From contig CAYMKL010000204.1 of NCBI GenBank assembly GCA_964390805.1, positions 1 through 8,738 on the forward strand: 8,738 nt of DNA, written 5' to 3'. The translations under genes and the position numbers were made by a program. Source of the stretch: CAYMKL01 sp964390805 (lineage in GTDB: Bacteria > Chloroflexota > Anaerolineae > VGOG01). Shown here in pieces: positions 1 through 5,600 of the stretch. The notes under the pieces are model-generated. The model was not told where the DNA came from. It did no database searches and saw only the letters and a program-made list of their open reading frames with translations. The number at the start of each line of letters is the position of its first letter. Position 1 is the stretch's first letter.

Positions 1-1
1 A

Positions 2-847
2 CCAGATGAGACTTGGCGAATACCATCTGATAGTTGGCAGAACAGCAAGCTGTTGACCATTGATTATCGTCTTAAACCTGGGGTCAGTATTCTGATCAGA
101 AAGATGATGCAGCAGTCTGCGCCATTAGCAGATTTTGGGGAGGTTATCCAAGGAATAACGCCCTATGATCGATACCGTGGACAAGCCCCGGAGTTGATTA
201 AGAGACGAGGTTATCATTTTGATCACGAGAAAGACGATACCTGCGGCAAATGGCTTTCAGGTAGAAACGTGTCCAGGTTTCAACAGACCTGGAGTGGAGA
301 GTGGTTGAGTTATGGTCCGTGGCTTGCCGCACCGCGGGAGAAACGGTTCTTTACCGGCCCGCGTCTGTTATTCCGCGAAATACCAGGCAAAGGGAAAAGA
401 ATTCAGGCCACATTCATTGAGGAGACCCTCTATTATGGTCATAGCATAACTCCGTTCAAGATGTTTCCAGACGTAGAGGTGTCTGCGAAGTATCTGCTGG
501 GGGTTTCAAACTCAAGGCTATTGAGTTGGTACGGCGGGATAATACTTCCGAATTTTGGTAAAGACACCTTTCCGAAGCTAAACCCCCAGGACATCAAACA
601 ACTTCCTATCCGCACCATCAACTTCGACGACCCGGCGGACGTCGCTCGCCACGACAGGATGGTCGCGCTGGTGGAGCGCATGTTGGCGCTGCACAAGAAG
701 CTGGCCGCTGCCACCATCCCCGCCGACAAGAAACTCTACCAGCGGCAAATCGAGGCCACGGATCGGCAGATTGACGCGCTGGTGTATGAGTTGTATGGGT
801 TGACGGAGGAGGAGATTGGGGTGGTGGAGGGTTTGGACCACGAATGA
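2..847 (+). CDS. C-terminal part of a type IIG / Eco57I-like restriction-modification enzyme (TaqI-like specificity domain), 5' end outside window
   Basis: This frame is open from the left edge, so the gene starts upstream. A TTG at 53 lies inside it and is unlikely to be the true start. About 281 residues are visible. They match in style the C-terminal target-recognition region of Eco57I/TaqI-like enzymes, which methylate adenine and in many cases also cut DNA. The stretch PLADFGEVIQGITPYDRYRG (about visible residues 41-60) resembles the 'L.di..i..GI.tG' opening of TaqI-like specificity domains. NFGKDTFPKLN followed by QLPIRTI marks the end of that domain. A charged helical tail follows, ending in QIDALVYELYGLTEEEI, which is typical of these proteins. 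The methyltransferase core (NPPY motif) and any nuclease domain would lie outside the window. Base composition rises from 43% GC in 181-240 to 62% in 601-660, so the recognition part and the tail may have different histories. The family call is good; the cleavage activity cannot be judged. Confidence 0.8.
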   Translation, partial: PDETWRIPSDSWQNSKLLTIDYRLKPGVSILIRKMMQQSAPLADFGEVIQGITPYDRYRGQAPELIKRRGYHFDHEKDDTCGKWLSGRNVSRFQQTWSGEWLSYGPWLAAPREKRFFTGPRLLFREIPGKGKRIQATFIEETLYYGHSITPFKMFPDVEVSAKYLLGVSNSRLLSWYGGIILPNFGKDTFPKLNPQDIKQLPIRTINFDDPADVARHDRMVALVERMLALHKKLAAATIPADKKLYQRQIEATDRQIDALVYELYGLTEEEIGVVEGLDHE

Positions 848-858
848 CACGAAGGGGG

Positions 859-901
859 GCGAAAGGCGCGAAAGCATGTCGTGCTTTTCGTGGTCTTTCG
901 C
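859..901. repeat. Interrupted hairpin derived from a 'TTCGTGGTCTTTCG'-type intergenic repeat
   Basis: An outer stem GCGAAAG (859-865) pairs with CTTTCGC (895-901). An inner stem CGAAAGCA (869-876) pairs with TGCTTTTCG (882-890), with one bulged T and loop TGTCG. It begins 11 bases after the stop of the restriction-modification gene and could slow or end transcription. No T-run follows, so a classical intrinsic terminator is not shown. The surrounding words (CACGAATGACACGAAG, TTTTCGTGGTC) resemble low-complexity repeats common between genes in Chloroflexota and cyanobacteria; that resemblance is from memory. Confidence 0.5.
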
Positions 902-924
902 TCGATCACATCGCCATTGTGATT

Positions 925-961
925 TTGACCGAAGTCTAGAACCAGGCTACTCTGGCTAGAC
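925..961 (+). promoter_or_regulatory. Candidate promoter with overlapping dyad (possible operator) upstream of the aminotransferase
   Basis: TTGACC (925-930) and TACTCT (948-953) are spaced by 17 bases, a possible but weak sigma-70-type promoter (5/6 and 3/6 matches to consensus). A dyad covers the spacer and the -10: GTCTAG (934-939), CCAG (942-945), loop GCTACT, CTGG (952-955), CTAGAC (956-961), with only an AA bulge on the left arm. A dyad placed there would suit a repressor site, or an RNA hairpin if transcription begins further upstream. Its right end is 42 bases before the aminotransferase ATG. No regulator gene is visible in the window. Confidence 0.35.
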
Positions 962-1003
962 GGATACAGATTCTCTGAGATTCAAGAAAGGTAGGTACAG
1001 ACG

Positions 1004-2173
1004 ATGAAAAACCGAAAACTGCTCATGATCCCCGGCCCCATCGAGTTCACCCCGGAGGTGCTGCGGGCGATGGGCATGGCCACCACCAGCCACGTGGCCC
1101 CCAACTTCATTGAGGTCTTCGGCCAGGCACTGGAGCGGCTGCGGCAGGTGTTCCTGTGCCCCAGTGGGCAGCCCTTCGTCATCGCCGGCTCCGGCACGCT
1201 GGCCATGGACATCGCCGCCGCCAACCTCATCGAATCCGGCGACAGGGCCCTGGTGGTGGACACCGGCTACTTCAGCGATCGCTTCGCCGACATCCTGGAG
1301 CGCTACGGCGCAGTTGTGACCCAGGTGCACGCCCCGGCCGTGGGCGACGCGCCCGCCCTGGCGGAGGTGGAGGTTGCCTTGAAGGAACACCGCCCCAAAC
1401 TGATGACTGTCACCCACGTGGACACCTCCACCGCTGTGGGCGTGGACGTGAAGGGCCTGGCCGCGTTGGGGCGCGAGCACGGCGCGCTGGTCGTGGTGGA
1501 CGGCGTGTGCGCAGTGGCCGCTGAAGAGATGCGCCAGGAGGAGTGGGGCATTGATCTGGCGCTTACCGCCTCCCAGAAGGCCATCGGCGTGCCGCCCGGT
1601 CTGGCCCTGGTGGTGGCCGGGCCACGGGCGTTGGACGCTTTCCGCAACCGTAAGACTCCGGTGGCCAACTTCTACGCCGACTGGACCAGATGGTTGCCCA
1701 TCATGGAAAGCACCGAGGCCCGGCAACCCCGCTATTTCGGCACGCCGGCGGTGAACCTCATCTGGGCCCTCAACGTGAGCCTGGGCCAGATCCTGGACGA
1801 GGGGATGGACGCCCGCTTCGCCCGCCATCGCCGGCTGAGCGAAGCCTTCAAGGCAGCGATCACCGCCCTGGGAATGAAGCAGGTGCCGGTGAGCCCCGAC
1901 AAGACGGCCACTACCCTGACCGCCCCCTACTACCCCGATGGGGTGGACAGCACAGTGCTGGGACACATCAAGGACGCCGGCGTCATCCTGGCCGGCGGCC
2001 TGCATCCAGCCATCAAAACCCGCTACTTCCGCATCGGGCACATGGGCGCCGTGAGCGTGTCCGACATCCTGGCCACTGTGGGGGCCATTGAGCAGGGGCT
2101 TTCGCAGGTGGGCTATGAGTTCGAGGCCGGGGCGGGGCTGGTGGCTGCACAGGAAGTGCTGCGTAGTGCGTAG
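1004..2173 (+). CDS. Class V PLP aminotransferase, alanine/serine-glyoxylate aminotransferase type
   Basis: This 389-residue protein is of normal length for the AGXT/PucG branch of class V aminotransferases, cytosolic enzymes that move an amino group from alanine or serine to glyoxylate, giving glycine. The N-terminal MIPGPIEFTPEVL is the family's opening motif. AGSGT (61-65) would hold the PLP phosphate, D166 in VVVDGVCAV the pyridine nitrogen, and K192 in TASQKAIGVPPGL is the Schiff-base lysine. R343 in YFRIGHMG should bind the substrate carboxylate. The ATG at 1004 is preceded by AAAGGTAGG (987-995), 8 bases away. The gene ends inside a heptamer repeat, so its last four residues (LRSA) and stop codon are repeat-encoded. 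A GlcD-like dehydrogenase follows after 45 bases, which supports a role in glyoxylate metabolism. Ureidoglycine-glyoxylate or serine-pyruvate specificity cannot be excluded. Confidence 0.88.
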   Translation: MKNRKLLMIPGPIEFTPEVLRAMGMATTSHVAPNFIEVFGQALERLRQVFLCPSGQPFVIAGSGTLAMDIAAANLIESGDRALVVDTGYFSDRFADILERYGAVVTQVHAPAVGDAPALAEVEVALKEHRPKLMTVTHVDTSTAVGVDVKGLAALGREHGALVVVDGVCAVAAEEMRQEEWGIDLALTASQKAIGVPPGLALVVAGPRALDAFRNRKTPVANFYADWTRWLPIMESTEARQPRYFGTPAVNLIWALNVSLGQILDEGMDARFARHRRLSEAFKAAITALGMKQVPVSPDKTATTLTAPYYPDGVDSTVLGHIKDAGVILAGGLHPAIKTRYFRIGHMGAVSVSDILATVGAIEQGLSQVGYEFEAGAGLVAAQEVLRSA

Positions 2174-2179
2174 TGCGTA
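2160..2179. repeat. Heptamer tandem repeat (TGCGTAG x 2.9) at the 3' end of the aminotransferase gene
   Basis: The unit TGCGTAG begins at 2160, 2167 and 2174; the third copy breaks off after TGCGTA. The repeat spans the aminotransferase stop codon (TAG, 2171-2173), so the tract is both coding tail and spacer. It resembles the short tandemly repeated heptanucleotides described in filamentous cyanobacteria and seen in other repeat-rich genomes. Confidence 0.75.
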
Positions 2180-2218
2180 TTCCAGGGGAGGGGCATGACC
2201 TACCGAAGGAGAAAACCC

Positions 2219-3619
2219 ATGTACAACAAAGTAACCCCCGACATCATCGAATCCCTGCGCCAGATCGTGGGCGAGGGCAACGTCCTGACCAGCGCCGAGG
2301 ATATGGAGCCCTATGCCCACGATGAAACGGTGGGCCTGAGGGCCGACCCCGACGTGGTGGTCAAGGCCACCAGTGCGGAGCAGGTCTCAGAGATCCTCAA
2401 GCTGGCCCAGCGGGAGCGCGTGCCGGTGACGCCGCGCGGGGCGGGGTACGGTCTCAGTGGTGGAGCCGTGCCTGTTCTTGGCGGCATCGTCCTATCGCTG
2501 GAAAAGATGAACCGCGTCCTGGAGATTGACAAGGAGAACCTGATGGTCACTGTCGAGCCGGGGGTGATCACCAACGACATCCATCTGGCTGTTGAGGCCG
2601 AGGGGCTCTTCTATCCCCCCGATCCGGCCAGCCTCGACTCGTGCTCCATCGGGGGGAACATCGCCGAGGGCGCGGGCGGCCCGAGAGCGGTCAAGTACGG
2701 GGTGACCCAGGATTACGTGTGTGGCCTGGAGGCGGTGCTGCCCTCAGGCGAGATCATCGCCTGCGGTGGGAAGCTGGTCAAGAATGTCACCGGCTACAAC
2801 CTGATCCAACTGCTGATCGGCTCGGAGGGCACCCTGGCAGTGGTGACTAAGATCATCCTGCGGCTGCTGCCCCTGCCCAAGCTCCAAGTTGACCTGCTGG
2901 TGCCCTTCAACGACTTCCAGGCGGCAGCCAACACGGTTTCGGACATCATCGCCCAGCGCATCGTTCCCACCACCATCGAGTTCATGGAGCGAGACATCGT
3001 CCTGGCCAGTGAGCGCTACCTGGGTAAGGAGGTTCCCTTCCACAACGCCGCAGCCCACCTCTTGATCCAACTGGATGGCAATCACAAGGAAGCGATAGAC
3101 GCCGACTACAATAGGGTGGCTGACATCTGTCTGGAGAATGGCGCTCTGGATGTGCTGGTCGCCCTTAAGCCGCGGGAGCGGGACCGACTGTGGGAGGCGC
3201 GGCGGGCCATCGTTGACGCTCTCAATGCAGAGAGCCCCATAAACCACATGGAGGACGTGGTGGTGCCCCGCTCCGAGATCCCTGCTCTCCTGAAGGGCAT
3301 CAGGGAGGTAGCGGAGCGCTATGCTGTGCGCATCGTCAACTTCGGGCACGCTGGCGACGGCAACGTCCACGTCAACGTGCTGAAAGATGACCTGACTGAT
3401 GAAAGGTGGGAAGAGATCGTCCCACTCATCGTCGTTGAAATGTACAAGCTGACCCTGTCCCTGGGCGGGATGATCACCGGCGAGCACGGGATCGGCGCCA
3501 CCCGCCGCCAATACCTCCCTTTGGCTTTGGATCAGGCCCAGATCAAAATCATGGCGAGGATAAGGGAGGTCTTTGACCCTAATCGCATCCTGAATCCAGC
3601 CAAGATATTTCCCTATTGA
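2219..3619 (+). CDS. glcD: FAD-linked 2-hydroxyacid dehydrogenase, glycolate oxidase GlcD-like
   Basis: I chose the ATG at 2219 (466 residues) because GAAGGAG (2205-2211) sits 7 bases before it. An in-frame ATG at 2195 would add eight residues (MTYRRRKP) and has GGAGG only 3 bases upstream. The protein has the two expected domains: an FAD-binding PCMH fold at about residues 35-220, with PRGAGYGLSGGA (72-83), IGGNIAEGAGG (144-154) and VTGYNL...GSEGTLAVVT; then the FAD-oxidase C-terminal domain, with NFGHAGDGNVHVN (374-386) and GEHGIG (421-426), whose histidines and glutamate bind the catalytic metal in related enzymes. It closes with the usual DPNRILNPAKIF. The family oxidises glycolate, D-lactate or D-2-hydroxyglutarate. 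The adjacent glyoxylate aminotransferase favours glycolate. GlcE and GlcF are not nearby, and no Fe-S cysteine cluster is fused, so the electron acceptor is unknown. The symbol marks the family, not a proven substrate. Confidence 0.88.
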   Translation: MYNKVTPDIIESLRQIVGEGNVLTSAEDMEPYAHDETVGLRADPDVVVKATSAEQVSEILKLAQRERVPVTPRGAGYGLSGGAVPVLGGIVLSLEKMNRVLEIDKENLMVTVEPGVITNDIHLAVEAEGLFYPPDPASLDSCSIGGNIAEGAGGPRAVKYGVTQDYVCGLEAVLPSGEIIACGGKLVKNVTGYNLIQLLIGSEGTLAVVTKIILRLLPLPKLQVDLLVPFNDFQAAANTVSDIIAQRIVPTTIEFMERDIVLASERYLGKEVPFHNAAAHLLIQLDGNHKEAIDADYNRVADICLENGALDVLVALKPRERDRLWEARRAIVDALNAESPINHMEDVVVPRSEIPALLKGIREVAERYAVRIVNFGHAGDGNVHVNVLKDDLTDERWEEIVPLIVVEMYKLTLSLGGMITGEHGIGATRRQYLPLALDQAQIKIMARIREVFDPNRILNPAKIFPY

Positions 3620-3636
3620 TGTTGGATTGGTAGATT

Positions 3637-3702
3637 CTCTGAGGAGCGGGCGCAAGTACAAGCATTGTTGCGGCAAGAAGCGCTGAGGCCAGCTTCTCAG
3701 AG
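3637..3702 (+). other. Stem-loop downstream of glcD, possible transcription end or processing structure
   Basis: CTCTGAGGAGC (3637-3647) pairs with GCTTCTCAGAG (3692-3702) over 11 bp with one G-T pair. The 44-base interior holds a second stem, CGCAA (3651-3655) with TTGCG (3668-3672). It starts 17 bases after the glcD stop codon, where a terminator is expected, but no T-run follows. A termination or 3'-end-protection role is an inference. Confidence 0.4.
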
Positions 3703-3732
3703 ATTGGGACACCTGGCCTGGCCCGCCGGGAT

Positions 3733-3761
3733 TTGACAATCCCACGCAAACGTAGTAGTAT
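3733..3761 (+). promoter_or_regulatory. Sigma-70-type promoter (TTGACA - 17 bp - TAGTAT)
   Basis: A perfect -35 TTGACA (3733-3738) is separated by exactly 17 bases from TAGTAT (3756-3761), which matches 4/6 of the -10 consensus. The start of transcription would be near 3768. It is the best promoter seen in the window. Reading rightward it could serve the orphan start at 3835, or give a long untranslated leader (about 730 bases) to the sugar aminotransferase operon beginning at 4497. Confidence 0.6.
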
Positions 3762-3783
3762 TTGTCTGCACTAAAACCATCGC

Positions 3784-3867
3784 ATGGGGGGTGATGATCG
3801 TATGAGTTAAATTGGAGAAAGGGGAAGACAGCGCATGGACTGGGAACCAGTGATCAGTAATCAGTGA
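3784..3867 (+). other. Leader with mini-ORF and orphan start site; possible remnant of a lost gene
   Basis: About 67 bases after the predicted transcription start lies ATG 3835, preceded by GGAG (3814-3817) and GGGGAAG (3821-3827, 7 bases before the ATG). Translation gives only MDWEPVISNQ before a TGA at 3865-3867, because the frame enters a heptamer repeat after the fifth codon. Upstream, ATG 3784 opens an eight-codon frame (MGGDDRMS) ending at 3810. The promoter, spacing and ribosome site look like the 5' end of a real gene whose body has been lost or replaced by repeats. A leader peptide for the downstream operon is the alternative. Neither is proven. Confidence 0.3.
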
Positions 3868-3869
3868 TC
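3848..3869. repeat. Heptamer tandem repeat (CAGTRAT x 3)
   Basis: CAGTGAT (3848-3854), CAGTAAT (3855-3861) and CAGTGAT (3862-3868) stand in tandem, followed by one more C. The next bases (ATCCAACATCCAGTTTCCAG) continue a degenerate, similar low-complexity pattern. The tract cuts off the short frame that starts at 3835. Confidence 0.75.
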
Positions 3870-3909
3870 GGTATCCAACATCCAGTTTCCAGTTGACGAG
3901 GAGGAGGTT

Positions 3910-3927
3910 CCCTGCCGCGAGGCAGGG
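3910..3927. repeat. Perfect hairpin with 7-bp stem and GCGA tetraloop
   Basis: CCCTGCC (3910-3916), GCGA (3917-3920) and GGCAGGG (3921-3927) form a compact, very stable stem. As + strand RNA the loop is of the GNRA type. A second hairpin of the same design lies at 4045-4062. Confidence 0.6.
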
Positions 3928-3931
3928 CTAA

Positions 3932-3961
3932 GAACACGGAAGGGTCCGTGGCTCCGTGTTC
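3932..3961. repeat. Nine-bp inverted repeat with an alternative, mutually exclusive hairpin
   Basis: GAACACGGA (3932-3940) pairs perfectly with TCCGTGTTC (3953-3961) across 12 bases. The CACGGA part (3935-3940) can instead pair with the nearer TCCGTG (3945-3950) across a four-base AGGG loop. The CTCCGTGTTC wording also resembles dispersed intergenic repeats, so a repeat origin is as likely as a regulatory switch. Confidence 0.5.
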
Positions 3962-4044
3962 GAGAATCGAGTGATCAGCGGAAGCCTCCAGGGATGGCCA
4001 CGTCCCTCATTTTCCCCTCCTGAGATGTAGCGCTCCGTACAAAA

Positions 4045-4062
4045 CCGCCAGGCGACTGGCGG
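4045..4062. repeat. Perfect hairpin with 7-bp stem and GCGA tetraloop (second copy of the design)
   Basis: CCGCCAG (4045-4051), GCGA (4052-4055) and CTGGCGG (4056-4062) form a perfect stem. It has the same stem length and loop as 3910-3927 but a different stem sequence, as in REP-like families whose arms covary. Confidence 0.6.
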
Positions 4063-4137
4063 GACAAAGGGGAGGCGCAGTGGCATGAAGCGGCGCACAG
4101 CCAAAGCCGCACCAATCACCAGGGAGGGCCACCATTG

Positions 4138-4157
4138 GCCAGGGCTATAGCCCTGGC
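4138..4157. repeat. Perfect 20-bp palindrome (GCCAGGGCTA/TAGCCCTGGC)
   Basis: The twenty bases 4138-4157 equal their own reverse complement, centred on CTATAG. GGGAG (4122-4126) and CTCCC (4157-4161) could add an outer stem. It could be a protein-binding dyad or a repeat remnant; no gene starts close to it on either strand. Confidence 0.6.
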
Positions 4158-4342
4158 TCCCTCTGCCCAGGCAGCACCCCCTGACGCCAAAGCATCGGCT
4201 ACCGTTTGGGTATTCTCCCGATCGAGTGTTCATATCGCCGGCCTGAATGGCCTGGAGCTCAACAGGCTCCTGCTCAGAGACTCGTCCCGGGCCGATTGAG
4301 TACGAGCAGCACTCTACGGGGAGACCGCCGGTGTTCTCAACC

Positions 4343-4440
4343 AGAAACCAGGTTTTTTGGCTCAAAGAACGTGGTTTTTCGCACTACATAGAGCCCCAGC
4401 AAAAGCTTGTCCATTTAAGCGAGGAAAAAACCTGGTTTCT
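4343..4440. repeat. 98-bp element bounded by 16-bp perfect inverted repeats (AGAAACCAGGTTTTTT)
   Basis: AGAAACCAGGTTTTTT (4343-4358) has its exact reverse complement at 4425-4440. A degenerate third copy, ACGTGGTTTTTC, lies at 4369-4380 between them. The arms enclose 66 bases without a gene. CAAC occurs one base outside each end (4338-4341 and 4442-4445), which might be a short target duplication but may be chance. The word resembles a dispersed intergenic repeat I associate with Chloroflexota genomes. The right arm ends 56 bases before the sugar aminotransferase ATG, so it could form a leader hairpin. Confidence 0.65.
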
Positions 4441-4496
4441 CCAACAAGCTCGGTAGCAAATTCACCTAAGAACATAGAACAAGGAGGCATCGAACA

Positions 4497-5600
4497 ATGA
4501 AAGTCGGATTCTATGGTCACGTCAGGCAGTATCATAACCTGAAAGAAGAGATTGATGCCGCCATGCTGGAGGTAATTGAGAGCGGCAAGTATGTGATGGG
4601 GCCGACGCTGGCCCGTTTCGAGAAGGAGCTGGCAGATTACTTCAACGTGAAGCACGCCATCGGCTGCAACTCGGGCACCGACGCGCTCTGGCTGGCCTTT
4701 ATGGCCCTGGGCATCAGCCCCGGCGACGAGGTCATCACGGTGGCTAACACCTTCTTCGCCACCGCCGAAGCAGTCTGGATCACGGGCGCCAGGCCGGTGT
4801 TCGTGGACATCGGGCCGGATACGTGCAACATTGACCCCACCAGGATCGAAGCGGCCATCACCGACAAGACCAGGGCCATCGTGCCAGTGCACCTCTACGG
4901 CCAACTGGCCAACATGCCGGCCATCGCTGAGATCGCCAGGCGGCACAACCTGCTGGTGATCGAGGACTGTGCCCAGGCCATCGGCGCGGCCGGCGACGGG
5001 TTCGCCATCGGCGAGCTGAGCGACGTGGTGTGCCTCAGCTTCATCGCCCAGAAGAACCTGGGCACCTTTGGCGACAGCGGCGGCATCGTCACCAACCGTG
5101 CCGACATCGTTGACCGCATCCGCGCCCTGCGTAACCATGGCTCGCTCAAGCGGTCACATCACAGCATGGGCTACAACAGCCGCCTCGACGACCTGCACGC
5201 CGCCGTTCTCAGCGTCAAGCTGAAGAGAATTGACCAGTGGAATGACCGCCGCCGAGAGATCGCCGCCATGTACGACGAGGGGCTCAAGGACACCGGCCTC
5301 AAGCTCCCGGTTGAGAAGCCCGGCTACAGGCACGTCTACCACCTGTACGTCATCGAGACGGATGAGCGCGACGAGATGCTCAAGTACGTCAACGAGGCGG
5401 GCGTTGACGCCAAGACCCACTACCCCATCGCCATCCACCAGCAGGAGGGGTATCCCTGGGGCATGCCCGCCGACCTGAACGTCTCATTGCCTCTGACCGA
5501 AGGGTCGGCCGCCAGAGTCATCTCCTTGCCCATGTTCCCCGAACTGACTCAAGAAGAGATTGACTACGTGATTCATATCGTCCGCACTTGGGAGGGGTAA
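4497..5600 (+). CDS. DegT/DnrJ/EryC1/StrS family PLP-dependent sugar aminotransferase
   Basis: The ATG at 4497 has AAGGAGG (4481-4487) 9 bases upstream. The 367 residues are the usual family length. Landmarks in order are: GKYVMGPTLARFE (30-42), GCNSGTDAL (56-64, PLP phosphate), VDIGPDTCNID, PVHLYGQLANM (130-140), IEDCAQA (155-161, with D157 for the pyridine nitrogen), SFIAQKNLGTFGDSGG (181-196, with K186 as the PLP lysine), GYNSRLDDLHAA (225-236) and KTHYPIAIHQQ (306-316). Such enzymes put an amino group, usually from glutamate or glutamine, on a keto sugar nucleotide or keto cyclitol. The common 'SF.P.KNLG' is SFIAQKNLG here, a small variation. The next gene, a Gfo/Idh oxidoreductase, starts on the base after the stop codon, so the two probably oxidise and then aminate the same position, as WbpB/WbpE or NtdC/NtdA do. 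The exact substrate is unknown. Confidence 0.9.
   Translation: MKVGFYGHVRQYHNLKEEIDAAMLEVIESGKYVMGPTLARFEKELADYFNVKHAIGCNSGTDALWLAFMALGISPGDEVITVANTFFATAEAVWITGARPVFVDIGPDTCNIDPTRIEAAITDKTRAIVPVHLYGQLANMPAIAEIARRHNLLVIEDCAQAIGAAGDGFAIGELSDVVCLSFIAQKNLGTFGDSGGIVTNRADIVDRIRALRNHGSLKRSHHSMGYNSRLDDLHAAVLSVKLKRIDQWNDRRREIAAMYDEGLKDTGLKLPVEKPGYRHVYHLYVIETDERDEMLKYVNEAGVDAKTHYPIAIHQQEGYPWGMPADLNVSLPLTEGSAARVISLPMFPELTQEEIDYVIHIVRTWEG

Larger units (their letters stand above)
3962..4337. other. Gene-free stretch with further short palindromes
   Basis: No frame here has a recognisable protein or a good ribosome site. A 145-codon minus-strand frame (3928-4365) has a composition unlike a protein and crosses several palindromes, so I do not call it. 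Besides the two hairpins listed separately, AGGGA (3990-3994) pairs with TCCCT (4003-4007), and GCGGC pairs with GCCGC near 4090-4110. The stretch reads as a repeat or palindrome island. Confidence 0.5.

Noticed and set aside
53..55. TTG at 53 as the start of the restriction-modification gene
   Set aside because: The frame is open further left to the window edge with protein-like content (PDETWRIPSDSW), and no ribosome site precedes the TTG.
848..1003. Glycine riboswitch upstream of the glyoxylate aminotransferase
   Set aside because: The conserved glycine aptamer core elements are not visible; the region holds only two hairpins.
956..2320. Long open frames on the minus strand opposite the aminotransferase, GlcD-like, Gfo/Idh and glmS genes (for example 956-2320, 2744-3745 and 5484-6674)
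   Set aside because: They mirror the codon bias of GC-rich sense genes, show no recognisable family or ribosome site, and lie opposite well-identified proteins.
968..3703. AGATTCTCTGAG at 968-979 and 3632-3643 (plus a 9-base inverted match at 3695-3703) bracketing the glyoxylate genes
   Set aside because: A window this size is expected to contain about two exact 12-base matches by chance, so the bracket alone is not evidence of a mobile unit.
3848..3869. CRISPR-like array
   Set aside because: Units are 7 bases in tandem without spacers, so this is a simple heptamer repeat.
3928..4365. A 145-codon minus-strand frame in the large gap
   Set aside because: It runs through several palindromes and one arm of an inverted repeat, its composition is unlike a protein, and no family or start signal is seen.
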